Shown: positions 20,506-29,658, counted from the first letter of the stretch. The stretch: 64,000 nucleotides of DNA from Methanospirillum stamsii (GCF_046244385.1 NZ_CP176366.1:2046001-2110000), one strand, 5' to 3'. Numbers and translations are program-made. The notes: generated by a model not told the origin, from the sequence alone.

Positions 20506-21519
20506 ATGACCAAAAATAAAACATATACTGCATTAAAAGAGGAAGTCTGGGACACTGGAATATGTAGTGGCTGTGGTGCATGTACTGCAGTATGTCCTGC
20601 TGATGCCCTGTTTTTTTCTGATGATCCGGGAATAAATCACCCATTATCATCAGGATATTGTAAACAGGAGACTGACCAGGTTCCCTGTGGTGCTTGTTAT
20701 GATGTCTGTCCCAGAACCAGACCGAAAAAAGAGGAGATACTGGGCAGTTATTTACACGTGACCGGGGCAAGATCTACTTCAGAAATTGCCCATAAGCAAA
20801 GTGGTGGAGCAGTAACCGCACTATTGGTGAATGCCTTTCAATCCGGAATGATTGATGGGGTTATTACGGTTACTGAAGATAGGTGGACACATCGTTCAAT
20901 CTCAATTCTTATAACGAGTGCCGGAGAATTAATTGAACACGCAGGAAGCAGGTATAACTGGAGTGTTCCGGTATTAAAGTCACTTAAATCTGCAATTATT
21001 TCAAAGAAACTAAAGCATCTCGCAATTGTGGGTACACCATGCGTTGTCCAGGCTGCACGGTTAATGAAAGAATCATCCCATGATCTGGTTAAACCATACG
21101 GAAAATCAATCCGACTAATTATCGGGCTTTTCTGTACTGAAAGTTTTGATTATTATCCTCTGATGGATAAGATCCTAAAAGAACAGCATAATATTCCATC
21201 ATATACGATAAAAAAAATGGATGTGAAGGGTAAACTTGAGCTCTCACTCACGGATGGATCGCAAACAGCGATAGCCCTTAAAGAGATTGAACCGGCAATC
21301 AGGAATGGATGTAAAACCTGTACCGATTTTTCCGCTCTTGATTCAGATATTTCTGCAGGTAGTGTCGGAACAAAAGATGGATGGACAACGCTATTGGTCA
21401 GGACCGAAAAGGGTAATCAGTTTGTCCAAAATGCAGTTAACTCACACCAGTTAGAATTATCTGATGAAATTGATATTGATGCAATTATGCATCTGGCAGA
21501 AAAAAAATTTAATCGGTAA
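20506..21519 (+). CDS. FrhB-like F420-binding iron-sulfur subunit of glutamate synthase operon
   Basis: 337 residues of the coenzyme F420 hydrogenase/dehydrogenase beta subunit (FrhB) family. The N-terminus has a ferredoxin-like pair of Cys clusters (CSGCGACTAVCPAD near residue 17; CGACYDVCPR near 62). Then come the family blocks KQSGGAVTALLVNA, VGTPCVVQAARLM and LFCTESFDYYPL, with a further Cys pair in RNGCKTCTDFSALDSDIS. Such proteins carry FAD and oxidise or reduce F420. Its position, 4 bp after the GXGXG gene, suggests that it passes electrons from F420H2 to the synthase. That link is inference. Confidence 0.88.
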   Translation: MTKNKTYTALKEEVWDTGICSGCGACTAVCPADALFFSDDPGINHPLSSGYCKQETDQVPCGACYDVCPRTRPKKEEILGSYLHVTGARSTSEIAHKQSGGAVTALLVNAFQSGMIDGVITVTEDRWTHRSISILITSAGELIEHAGSRYNWSVPVLKSLKSAIISKKLKHLAIVGTPCVVQAARLMKESSHDLVKPYGKSIRLIIGLFCTESFDYYPLMDKILKEQHNIPSYTIKKMDVKGKLELSLTDGSQTAIALKEIEPAIRNGCKTCTDFSALDSDISAGSVGTKDGWTTLLVRTEKGNQFVQNAVNSHQLELSDEIDIDAIMHLAEKKFNR

Positions 21520-21570
21520 TTTTTTTACCTCAATTCTGAATTTAAATTTTCACTATTTTTAAAAAAGATA

Positions 21571-22440
21571 TTATCTGTTCTTTTTTCCTGCAATCATAAC
21601 AGCACCTGCAATACTTATGACTGCACTTACCAGTGTCAACGGAGATTTGGTTGGTGTAGGAGAAGGGGGAACTGGCACAGGGGTTGGCGGTGTAGTATTT
21701 GTATCCGGTGTTTTAACCGGTTCTATTGTTAACTTAGGAGTTGGTGTTATCGTCATTTCCGGAGTAATGCTTGTTACAACAAATGCATATTCTCCAATGT
21801 ATCCATTTCTATCTGACATGCTTGCCTGGTACTCTCCGGGTATGGATACTGGAATACTGGTGGAAAACTCTCCAGAATTATCTGTATATCCCTTTTTTGT
21901 TATCATCTGTTCCGGACCATACGTAAATTGTTCAGGGCCAAAAACCCGCAGTGTTAATACCCCGTCACCAATATCTTTCATTCTTCCGGAAATGGTAAGT
22001 GCCTGGTCTTGTGGCTGTTTTTGTGGTGAAGTGATCTGAATTTCGTCAGACCTGTCTGTAATCTGGACAATTCTTCTGATGGTTGATGATGAACCTAATT
22101 GTTGTTCAACAAATAACTCATTGTCTGACATGATATTATGGACTTCAACTTTATACTGTCCCTTTTCAAGATGCCGGGTATCAAAATCAGCCCTGAACAA
22201 CTGCGTTTTATCTGTTATAATTCGTATCCGTCCGACTTCACTCGCTGTATACTTGGAGTAATACAAAAGCAGGTCAAAATAGGTATCTTCCGGAAATGTT
22301 GTACTTCCGGTGACAACGAGAGGTGTGCCTTTTACAATGGTTTTTGGAGCATCAATTTCGATGATATAGCCCTGTACAATACCGACGGTCAGAATTAGCA
22401 GGATGAAAGTTGATATTAAGCCAGGTCTGAATTTTTTCAT
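21571..22440 (-). CDS. Secreted surface protein with C-terminal membrane anchor
   Basis: 289 residues: signal peptide (residues about 6-24), a beta-rich ectodomain of about 210 residues with two Ig-like modules (KTIVKGTPLVVTGST and DQALTISGRMKDIGDGVLTL), a Thr/Pro linker (TPPTPVPVPPSPTPTK) and a C-terminal hydrophobic helix ending in KKNR. This is the usual layout of methanogen surface proteins held in the membrane below the S-layer or sheath. No enzymatic motif is seen. It converges on the glutamate synthase operon. Confidence 0.78.
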   Translation of the reverse strand: MKKFRPGLISTFILLILTVGIVQGYIIEIDAPKTIVKGTPLVVTGSTTFPEDTYFDLLLYYSKYTASEVGRIRIITDKTQLFRADFDTRHLEKGQYKVEVHNIMSDNELFVEQQLGSSSTIRRIVQITDRSDEIQITSPQKQPQDQALTISGRMKDIGDGVLTLRVFGPEQFTYGPEQMITKKGYTDNSGEFSTSIPVSIPGEYQASMSDRNGYIGEYAFVVTSITPEMTITPTPKLTIEPVKTPDTNTTPPTPVPVPPSPTPTKSPLTLVSAVISIAGAVMIAGKKNR

Positions 22441-22488
22441 ATATATTGATCTGATGAGCTGCTATATTGCGGTGATGGATATGTATTG

Positions 22489-22827
22489 CTATTCACAGCT
22501 CATTGCATAAAACCTGGTAAGTTGTTTCGCAGTATTCTCACCCAGAGCCTCTCGTATTCTCTCCTCAAGTTCATGAAAAAAAATATGGAGGAATACAATG
22601 AAGGCTCTCCTCTCCTGTAAAAACCAGATCAACAAGATACATGAGTTCTTCTTTTTTAGTAATTCTATCCTGCGCCTGAAATCACTGGCATTTTGCGCAT
22701 AATGATTTGCTACCGGAGGAAGTAGTGAGTGGTATGGCATCCCTGACCCGCTGCAGGATTCACCTGAAAACTCAGGTGCAAGTACTTTTAAAAGGCTAAT
22801 GTCTCTCTCTGATAACAATCGTGACAT
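22489..22827 (-). CDS. Hypothetical small protein
   Basis: 112 residues, helical and charged (PVANHYAQNASDFRRRIELL near the centre, then an amphipathic helix region HIFFHELEERIREALGENT). The start ATG at 22827 is divergent from the membrane protein gene at 22909. I do not recognise the family. Its coherent composition and isolated position make it more likely real than a chance frame. Confidence 0.5.
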   Translation of the reverse strand: MSRLLSERDISLLKVLAPEFSGESCSGSGMPYHSLLPPVANHYAQNASDFRRRIELLKKKNSCILLIWFLQERRAFIVFLHIFFHELEERIREALGENTAKQLTRFYAMSCE

Positions 22828-22908
22828 AAGTGTACTTCTGTATTGTTCTACCTGCTATTCTATTAGATCTGTGAAAGAGGTTTTTTCATTGAGATTCAAC
22901 ATGTATGT

Positions 22909-23646
22909 ATGGTACCATTACCCTGGCATGTGAAATTGGGATGTACTCTTGTTGGTTGTTCTGTCATTGTTTATCTTCTTAAACTGACCCTGATAGATAA
23001 TCTCCCGGGGACAATCGAATATATTTTCAATTCAGCCGGATTCCTGTTTATTAATGTGTTATTCGTCACCCTGGTAATCAATGGATTACTATCAAGGCGT
23101 GCAAAAAATGAACGGCTTGAAAAACTGAACATGGTTATCGGTATATTTTTTATTGAAGTCGGGAATGAACTCTTAAAACGAATTATCCCTGCTGATAATG
23201 ACCGGTCAGGTTTTGGGAAATCGTTTTTTCTGGATGGAAAAGAAAAACCTGATACTCTGGCAATGCAGAATGCTGCTACCAATCATTCATTCAGATTAAA
23301 TCCTGAAATAATTGATTTAAAAGAGATGCAGGACTTTTTACAGGAGAAGCGGAATTTTCTGCTTCGGCTAATGGAAAATCCGGTGATGCTTGAACATCAG
23401 AGTTTTACTTTTCTTTTACAGTCCGCTTTTCACCTGACAGCAGAACTTGGTCATCGGAAAGATCCGGATAATCTTACTGTTTCTGACAGAACTCATCTGT
23501 CTGGAGATATCAGCCGGGTTTATCAGGCTCTGACGAATGAATGGATTAATTACATGGGATATCTGTATCTTAATTACCCATACCTCTATTCACTTGCAGT
23601 CAGAACGAATCCCTATGATCCGAATGTGAGTGTGGAAGTGAAATAA
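22909..23646 (+). CDS. Hypothetical membrane protein
   Basis: 245 residues. Two transmembrane helices lie near the N-terminus (residues about 7-28 and 41-63), followed by a cytoplasmic helical region of about 180 residues (SRRAKNERLEKLNMVIGIFF; NFLLRLMENPVMLEHQSF). No Cys or His clusters and no known motif are seen. It may be related to other methanogen membrane proteins of unknown function, but I cannot name a family. Confidence 0.65.
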   Translation: MVPLPWHVKLGCTLVGCSVIVYLLKLTLIDNLPGTIEYIFNSAGFLFINVLFVTLVINGLLSRRAKNERLEKLNMVIGIFFIEVGNELLKRIIPADNDRSGFGKSFFLDGKEKPDTLAMQNAATNHSFRLNPEIIDLKEMQDFLQEKRNFLLRLMENPVMLEHQSFTFLLQSAFHLTAELGHRKDPDNLTVSDRTHLSGDISRVYQALTNEWINYMGYLYLNYPYLYSLAVRTNPYDPNVSVEVK

Positions 23647-23675
23647 CCCGAAATCACGGATATTCATTTAAAAAA

Positions 23676-24236
23676 TTATGGCTTAAGGGTGGCAGGAGGG
23701 GTGTATGTCCTTGATGCCAGTTCTTTATCAAGCATGAACAACAACCCAACTCCTTTCTCCTGGCTGATCATGGAGATCTGTTCAAGTATGGTTCTGGCAT
23801 TATCTTCTTCTTCTACCTGTTCATTGACAAACCACTGAAGAAAATTCAATGTGGCATGGTCTTTTTCAGTAATTGACAGGTTTACGAGGTTATTTATGAG
23901 GTTTGTAACTTTTAATTCGTGAGCGAGCTGAGTTTCAAATGCATCTTTTGGATTGTTCCATACACTCTGCGGAGCATCAATTTTTGTCATGACTGCCCGG
24001 CCACCCCGGGTGAGAAGATAATCAAAGATCTTCATTGCATGGTCTTTCTCTTCCATTGCCTGTATTCGTTCCCAGTTTGCAAATCCCCGGAGACCTACTG
24101 AATCAAACCAGGAAGACATTGAGAGATACAGATATGAGGAGTAAAGTTCTGCATTTATCTGTTCATTCAATGCTTTTTCGACTTTTGGGTTCATGCCGCC
24201 CACAGGAGCAGCAGCTACCTTCTTTCTTGGAGGCAT
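23676..24236 (-). CDS. Ferritin (non-heme, FtnA-like)
   Basis: 186 residues. The four-helix ferritin core begins at about residue 15 (MNPKVEKALNEQINAELYSS). Ferroxidase ligands are visible: the Glu in NAELYSSYLYLSMSSWF, EEKDHAMK (Glu and His) and the later EEEDNAR. It oxidises Fe(II) and stores iron. The first 14 residues (MPPRKKVAAAPVGG) are a basic, Ala/Pro-rich extension not usual for FtnA; an internal Met at residue 15 would give the standard length, so the start is uncertain. Confidence 0.92.
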   Translation of the reverse strand: MPPRKKVAAAPVGGMNPKVEKALNEQINAELYSSYLYLSMSSWFDSVGLRGFANWERIQAMEEKDHAMKIFDYLLTRGGRAVMTKIDAPQSVWNNPKDAFETQLAHELKVTNLINNLVNLSITEKDHATLNFLQWFVNEQVEEEDNARTILEQISMISQEKGVGLLFMLDKELASRTYTPPATLKP

Positions 24237-24560
24237 GAATGGTTGTTATACGTATAGGTATTTCAAGATGCGTGGATCCCTGATTGAGTCACTAGTCAGT
24301 TTCCTTCTAACCTGCTATGATAATATTTTCCATATGTCTTTTAAGAGTGACGGAAGGAAAGGGATTATACCATTCACATAGAAAGATAACTTGTTCGGAT
24401 ATACACCGGACTTTCCCATCCGGTAGAGAATTAGGTCTTTGATGATGGATGGTATCATGAATCATACGTCCATCTTTCATTTGAATGGTGGACCGACATT
24501 ATTCTTTTACTGAATAATTACCGCTTTCATGGGACAAATTGTATAATCTCAGGTGAAATG
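24237..24560. other. Intergenic region without recognised gene
   Basis: Divergent spacer between ferritin and fno. It is AT-rich and has no convincing reading frame. A Shine-Dalgarno-like aggtga at 24551-24556 serves the downstream gene. Promoters for both genes should lie here, but no single TATA box stands out. Confidence 0.5.
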
Positions 24561-25220
24561 ATGAAAATTGGAATCATTGGTGGTACTGGTGATATTGGTG
24601 AGGGCCTTGCCCTTCGGGTATCAGATAAACATGAAATCATTCTTGGGTCGCGTGATCCTGCAAAAGCTGTTGAATCAGCTGATAAGATAAAAAATACCCT
24701 GAAAGAGCGAGGGATAGATGGGAACTGTCGCGGGACTACTAACGAAGATGCGGCAAAAGCTGGTGATATGGTTGTTATCTCCTTACCATTCCAACATGTT
24801 GCGCCAACTCTTGCAGGAATAAATCCGGATTGTTTTAAGGACAAGATTGTCATCTCCCCCGTAAACCCGATGGTCAGAAAGAACGGGTGTTTTCTCTATT
24901 GTCCTCCTGATGAGGGATCTGCTGCTCTTGCCATCAAAAAAATGCTTCCGGAATCATGCAAACTGGTGACCGCGTTTAATAATATAGCTGCACGAAAATG
25001 GTCCATGCTGGATTGCGTACTTGACTATACCGTTGCGGTAACCAGTGATGATACTGATGCAAAAATGCAGGTGATGGCACTTGCTCAGCAGATTTCAAAG
25101 CTACAGCCGGTTGATGCAGGTGGGCTTGAGCTCGCCGGTATTGTTGAAAGTCTGACTCCGCTTACGATAAATATCGCTCAAAATAACAAGTTAAAAGATC
25201 TCAGTATCTATATGAGATAA
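24561..25220 (+). CDS. fno: F420H2:NADP oxidoreductase
   Basis: 219 residues. The N-terminal Rossmann motif is GIIGGTGDIGEGLALR, followed by HEIILGSRDPAKA, which contacts NADP(H) phosphate; later blocks VISPVNPM, TAFNNIAARKW and the C-terminal LAGIVESLTPLTINIA match the F420-dependent NADP reductase family. It transfers hydride between F420H2 and NADP+, supplying NADPH for biosynthesis. I chose the second of two adjacent ATGs because aggtga lies 4 bp before it, whereas the first ATG would leave only 1 bp. Confidence 0.92.
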   Translation: MKIGIIGGTGDIGEGLALRVSDKHEIILGSRDPAKAVESADKIKNTLKERGIDGNCRGTTNEDAAKAGDMVVISLPFQHVAPTLAGINPDCFKDKIVISPVNPMVRKNGCFLYCPPDEGSAALAIKKMLPESCKLVTAFNNIAARKWSMLDCVLDYTVAVTSDDTDAKMQVMALAQQISKLQPVDAGGLELAGIVESLTPLTINIAQNNKLKDLSIYMR

Positions 25221-26042
25221 TAATCCCTTCTTTTCAGAAAAGCAACGTCATATAATTTTACTGTACAGTCCATTATTTCGCGCCAACTCCGTTACATTTA
25301 TTTTCTGCTTTATTTGGAAATCATTGTTGTCTCTTGCTCAGTTTTTGTAAATATTACTCCTGATGTTTGGATGATGTTTAAATTGCGAATTCCTTCTTAA
25401 AAGCAAAAACCTGCGCTAAATTTCTCTCATTGTATTTATTGCGGTTGGAGAATATTATTTGACATATGACAAACTTTATATTCGATGGAAGGTAACTTCT
25501 TACTTGTCTGATTATGTCTAATCAGATACAGGTCAACCCGATAGTACTGGTGCCAAGGATTCATTCTGATAAAAGGAGTCCGGAAAAGTACCATCCTGGT
25601 TGATTGATAGAATGAGGTAGGTGATAGAGAAAAAACCCGAAAAAAAAAATAAAAAAACAATCGGAGGTTGGACTCTCCTTACTGTTATTTGGTGTGGAAT
25701 CCGGATAATGTTTCTCCATGGCTGGTTTATCATGTCTATGCGGGTTAACAATCCTTTTCACTCCTTACATCGTATCCGGAGTCCTTTTGATGTAGTGAAC
25801 CAGCCTGGTCGCGATGGTGACAGAGCAGTGAAAGTGATGCTGATGCCTACAGAGAATTTGCATCAGAAAAAACGTGTTCTGAACTTTAGGATCATTGGGA
25901 ATGATAAACCCGGGAAACAGGTTTAGTATCTCGTCAGGGGTTCATAGACATGAAAGGATGCATGGTTGTGAAAAATAACGGTTTAAGACGAAAAATGACT
26001 GCAATTGTCGGATTTTCTCATCCGAAAAAAACAAGGTGCATT
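25221..26042. other. Long intergenic region, no recognised gene
   Basis: About 820 bp between fno and the PII-like gene. It holds AT-rich sequence, an A-run near 25630-25660 and one frame (25621-25926, GTG start) whose translation resembles nothing I know and has patchy composition. A weak gaggtag precedes that GTG. I see no RNA gene or repeat. It may be a regulatory leader or decayed genes. Confidence 0.4.
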
Positions 26043-26375
26043 ATGCAGCATGTCAAAGCAATACTTCATCCAGAAAGGTTCGATGAAGTGAAAGGTGCTC
26101 TTGAAAAAGCCGGATTTAAGGACATGGTTACTGATGAAGTCCATAACCGGAACGATAAGGGCGGAATATTTGTTGAATACAGCCATGGCAATATCATAAT
26201 CAATACAATCCCCATGAGTGAAATTGAGGTTTTTGTTGATGATACAGAGGTAAAAAATGTTGTTGAATCAGTCAGAAAATTTGCCAATTATGGAAAAATT
26301 GGTGGATTTAAGGTCTTTATCTGGCCTGAGGCTGTGTCAAATTCATTGCAACTCTCTGATGAAATAACGGAGTGA
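26043..26375 (+). CDS. PII-like nitrogen regulatory protein, atypical T-loop
   Basis: 110 residues of the GlnB/PII fold. The N-terminal strand MQHVKAILHPERFDEVKGAL and the C-terminal GKIGGFKVFIWPEAV are family signatures. The T-loop region is not the canonical uridylylation/AmtB-contact loop: it reads NRNDKGGIFVEYSHGNI and lacks the usual QKG motif. The ATG at 26043 is preferred because aaggtg lies just upstream and it gives the standard N-terminus; an upstream in-frame ATG at 25950 adds 31 residues without PII similarity. A sensor of 2-oxoglutarate or ATP/ADP is likely; its target is unknown. Confidence 0.82.
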   Translation: MQHVKAILHPERFDEVKGALEKAGFKDMVTDEVHNRNDKGGIFVEYSHGNIIINTIPMSEIEVFVDDTEVKNVVESVRKFANYGKIGGFKVFIWPEAVSNSLQLSDEITE

Positions 26376-26414
26376 TTATCAGGAAACTCAAACGAAACGA
26401 GTTCGGAATATCTG

Positions 26415-26879
26415 ATGATTATGGAAAACTCACTAATGATTCGGGGTCTTTCAGCGGTTAATTACTTTGTATCTGATGTGCCTACTGCGAAAAAATGGTA
26501 TATGGAACTACTCGGTGTCGTTCCACACCGTGAAAGCCCGGACTATGTTGAATTTCACATAGGAGCCTCTAAACACGAATTAGCCCTGATTGACAAGAAA
26601 TACGAATGTAAAAATATGCCTGCTGCCCCTTCTGGTGCTGTTGTATACTGGCACACAGACGATGTGGAGGCATTCATGGAAAAATTACTAACGATGGGTG
26701 CAAAGGAACATGAACCAATCCGGGACTTTGGTGGAGGGTACTCAACCGCTTCTGTAGTGGATCCCTTTGGGAATATCCTGGGAATTATGTCAAACCCACA
26801 ATATCACTCGTTAAATCCTCATCCGCTGGTTCTGCTTGATTTCCATGAAAATCCAATGGAATCTGTTGAAAACGGATAA
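26415..26879 (+). CDS. Glyoxalase/VOC superfamily protein
   Basis: 154 residues with the paired beta-alpha-beta-beta-beta modules of the vicinal oxygen chelate fold: AVNYFVSDVPTAKKWYMELLG near residues 15-35, VEFHIGASKHELALID, VVYWHTDDVEAFMEKLL and FGGGYSTASVVDPFGNILGI. Probable metal ligands are the His in VEFHIG, the His in YWHTD and acidic residues in the DPFGN block. The substrate is unknown. ATGs at 26415 and 26421 are both possible starts. Confidence 0.85.
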   Translation: MIMENSLMIRGLSAVNYFVSDVPTAKKWYMELLGVVPHRESPDYVEFHIGASKHELALIDKKYECKNMPAAPSGAVVYWHTDDVEAFMEKLLTMGAKEHEPIRDFGGGYSTASVVDPFGNILGIMSNPQYHSLNPHPLVLLDFHENPMESVENG

Positions 26880-27035
26880 AAAAGGGAAGAAAAGAGGTGT
26901 AATTTGGTCATCCTCTAATCCTCTCTGGTTTCACATCATATTTCTCTCTCACGATATTTATATCTGACATCGCCCTGATGAGAGAAGAGATTTTTTCTGT
27001 TTTGTCTGACCTTATCAGAAAGATGTTTCCTATAT

Positions 27036-27049
27036 GTTTTATATTTAAG
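27036..27049 (+). promoter_or_regulatory. Putative TATA box upstream of gdhA
   Basis: The element ttttatatttaag lies about 80 bp before the preferred gdhA start and fits an archaeal TATA box. The implied transcript would begin near 27070. Confidence 0.4.
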
Positions 27050-27125
27050 AATGTTGTATCTGTTTTGTCAAATGTGTTCTATTAAAAAATAGAATATGAC
27101 AAATAACAGTAACAGGGAGAAAAAC

Positions 27126-28376
27126 ATGTCAAAGGTAAACCCGTTTGAGATGGCTCAACAACAACTCCTGGATTGTGCAAAGATCCTCAATCTGGAACAG
27201 GGCGTTGTTGACATTCTTTTGCAACCACAGAAACAAATTCAGGTTTCCATCCCGGTCAAGATGGATAATGGCACAACCCGGGTGTTCCAGGGATTTCGTG
27301 TTCAATACAACAATGCGCTTGGTCCATACAAAGGTGGTATCCGGTTCCATCCTGATGAAACAATTGATACCGTTCGTGCACTTGCCGCATGGATGACCTG
27401 GAAGGGTTCTGTTCTTGGTCTGCCCCTTGGAGGAGGAAAAGGAGGAGTTATCTGTAACCCGAAGGAGATGTCCGAGGGTGAACTGGAACGATTAAGCCGT
27501 GGGTACATTCGTGCACTTTGGCAGCACATTGGACCAGACATGGATGTTCCGGCACCTGATGTCTATACCACTGGTCAGATCATGGCATGGATGATGGATG
27601 AGTACTCCGTTATCAGCGGAAAGAACCAGTATGGTGTTGTCACGGGTAAGCCGATTGTCGTTGGTGGATCACTTGGTCGTGGAGATGCAACCGCAAAAGG
27701 TGGTATGTATACCCTTCGTGAAGCCGCAAAAGAACTCAAACTTGATCTTTCCAAGGCTAAAGTGGCAGTTCTCGGTTTTGGAAATGCAGGAACATTTGCA
27801 GCAACTCTTGCCCAGGAGATGTTTGGATCAAAGATTGTTGCAGTTACTGACTCCAAGGGTGGTGTGTATGATGAAAACGGTCTTGACATCGCTGCATTAG
27901 CCGACCACAAGAACAAAACACGCTCTGTCATCGGATTTAAGGGATTAAAGACGCTGACCAATGAAGACGTCCTTGCTCTTCCTGTTGATATTATTGTAGC
28001 AGCTGCACCTGATGAGGGAGCAATCAACGGTAAGGTTGCTGCAACTATTAAGGCAAAAGTAATCTGTGAACTTGCAAACGGGCCGACAACTCCAGACGGT
28101 GATGCAACCCTCCATAAAAACGGTGTTCATGTCATACCTGATTTCCTCTGTAATGCCGGTGGAGTGACTGTTTCGTACTATGAAATGGTCCAGAATATGT
28201 ACATGCACTACTGGTCCATTGATGAGGTCTATGCAAAACTTGACAAGGCAATGACTAAATCATACCATGAAGTTCTTGCCGCCTCAAAAGAATATAAGAT
28301 TAACATGCGTCAGGCAGCATATGTTGTTGCAGTAAAACGTGTTGTTGAAGCAATGAAGGTCCGTGGCTGGGTATAA
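27126..28376 (+). CDS. gdhA: Glutamate dehydrogenase (Glu/Leu/Phe/Val family)
   Basis: 416 residues. It catalyses interconversion of glutamate with 2-oxoglutarate and ammonium. Visible motifs: GPYKGGIRFHP, MTWKGSVLGLPLGGGKGGV with the catalytic Lys region, DVPAPDVYT, and the Rossmann block AVLGFGNAGTFAA. The length and PLGGGKGG signature fit the hexameric archaeal type. I preferred the ATG at 27126 because cagggaga lies 5-6 bp upstream; another in-frame ATG at 27096 would add 10 residues. It is monocistronic. Confidence 0.95.
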   Translation: MSKVNPFEMAQQQLLDCAKILNLEQGVVDILLQPQKQIQVSIPVKMDNGTTRVFQGFRVQYNNALGPYKGGIRFHPDETIDTVRALAAWMTWKGSVLGLPLGGGKGGVICNPKEMSEGELERLSRGYIRALWQHIGPDMDVPAPDVYTTGQIMAWMMDEYSVISGKNQYGVVTGKPIVVGGSLGRGDATAKGGMYTLREAAKELKLDLSKAKVAVLGFGNAGTFAATLAQEMFGSKIVAVTDSKGGVYDENGLDIAALADHKNKTRSVIGFKGLKTLTNEDVLALPVDIIVAAAPDEGAINGKVAATIKAKVICELANGPTTPDGDATLHKNGVHVIPDFLCNAGGVTVSYYEMVQNMYMHYWSIDEVYAKLDKAMTKSYHEVLAASKEYKINMRQAAYVVAVKRVVEAMKVRGWV

Positions 28377-28396
28377 TCGCCAATTATATACGTAAA

Positions 28397-28458
28397 CTTT
28401 TTTTTGGGCGTGTGTGATTTTTAAATCGTTAAAAATCTGATTTATCAATTATCACACG
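28397..28458 (+). terminator. T-run and inverted repeat after gdhA
   Basis: A run of eight T lies about 20 bp after the gdhA stop, a common archaeal terminator. Immediately after it, cgtgtgtgat (28409-28418) and atcacacg (28451-28458) form an imperfect inverted repeat around an AT-rich centre, before the convergent gene at 28480. Termination from both sides is plausible. Confidence 0.4.
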
Positions 28459-28479
28459 TTATTACAAAACAAGAAAACC

Positions 28480-29658
28480 CTATGATCCCGGGGGCTGTTT
28501 CTCCGGAGCTGAAAAACAGTACTGCGATAACGTTTCAATGAGTTTAATCGCTACCTGAGATCCCAGTTCAGGTTCAAGTGATTCAAGCCAGACATAAAAC
28601 CCAACTTTTGGTGGCGTCTTTCGTTCATATTTAAAAGTCCCCTGTCCGTCATAGACCATTTTGTAGTATTCTTTTTTCTGCCTGGGTTTAAGGTAAATGA
28701 GCGGACTGTAATCCGGAATATCTGCGGCAAGAATTATCTTTGAAAAGTTGTCATTTAACTCCTGTGCGTTAAAAGATTGATCACGATAGACAAAACGGAA
28801 CTGCTCACAGAGTCTTTTTACTGTTGAGGGGAATAACCTGCCAAAGAGTATCTTTTTTACGAGGGTATGGGTCCGGTAAGGTGAAGGAAGGTTAATAGGC
28901 CCATTGTTATTTCCAAGCTGGGAAAAAACCCAGTCTTTTTCCATGTCATGAAATTGTTTATATGGAAATGGGGCTGCGGTGGTAAGTTCTGTGCAAAGAC
29001 AGGTCTTTCCTGGAGGGTGATAGGGCTTTAATGATTGTTTGCTCCATGTTCCGGCGATATGTTTCCTGAAATTATCGCATGAGCGTGTGCATATCGAGAT
29101 ATGCTCTTCTGATCCGAGGACCTTTCTTCCTCCTTTGTAATTTGTCAGGGGGAATGAAGTAACCAGAATGAATGTCACCGCCTTCTGGTTGAAAAGGTAC
29201 CTGATTACCTGTTTTTTGTAATAAATCTCCTGGAGAAAATCCTTTAGATCAGAAGGGGAAGTGACTACTTCGACAAAGATGAGTGATCCGTCCGGTTTAG
29301 TCATCAGGAGATCGAATTCTGCGAGGTCCTGACCATTTCCCCGGATGGTGATATCTCCGTTTCTTGAATAAAAAAAGCCATTCTGACCCAGTGCCGGAAA
29401 AGGTTTTTTTCCTCTGGCATCCGCTCCTTTCAGAACAACACTCTTTAGTGTATCTGTTTTACTGGCAATATCGAGGAATAGTTCGTAGGTTATCATCTCA
29501 AACCATCTTCCCTCTGCGGATCGCATGTAGGATATCTCCTCAGAAAAGAGATTTTTTTTCTCAAGCCTGGAAAGGTGCCGTAAGGCCCGTTGTGCATGTT
29601 CCTTCCGTGGCTGACATAGTTTCTGGTGTGACTCTATCCATTCGGCGAGATTATCCAT
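28480..29658 (-). CDS. Hypothetical protein with degenerate nuclease-like core
   Basis: 392 residues, unassigned. Residues about 50-165 resemble a PD-(D/E)XK nuclease fold: GRWFEMITYELFLDI (helix with Glu), EFDLLMTKPDGSLIFVEVV (the strand-turn-strand that normally ends in E-x-K) and a helix with KKQVIRYLF. The usual lysine is replaced by valine (EVV), so catalysis is doubtful. A Cys pair (KTCLCTEL) occurs mid-protein. It stands alone; its function is not assigned. Confidence 0.6.
   Translation of the reverse strand: MDNLAEWIESHQKLCQPRKEHAQRALRHLSRLEKKNLFSEEISYMRSAEGRWFEMITYELFLDIASKTDTLKSVVLKGADARGKKPFPALGQNGFFYSRNGDITIRGNGQDLAEFDLLMTKPDGSLIFVEVVTSPSDLKDFLQEIYYKKQVIRYLFNQKAVTFILVTSFPLTNYKGGRKVLGSEEHISICTRSCDNFRKHIAGTWSKQSLKPYHPPGKTCLCTELTTAAPFPYKQFHDMEKDWVFSQLGNNNGPINLPSPYRTHTLVKKILFGRLFPSTVKRLCEQFRFVYRDQSFNAQELNDNFSKIILAADIPDYSPLIYLKPRQKKEYYKMVYDGQGTFKYERKTPPKVGFYVWLESLEPELGSQVAIKLIETLSQYCFSAPEKQPPGS

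Noticed and set aside
25621..25926. 101-residue frame with GTG start between fno and the PII-like gene
   Set aside because: The translation has no recognisable domain, patchy composition and only a weak ribosome-binding site; kept only as part of the intergenic note.
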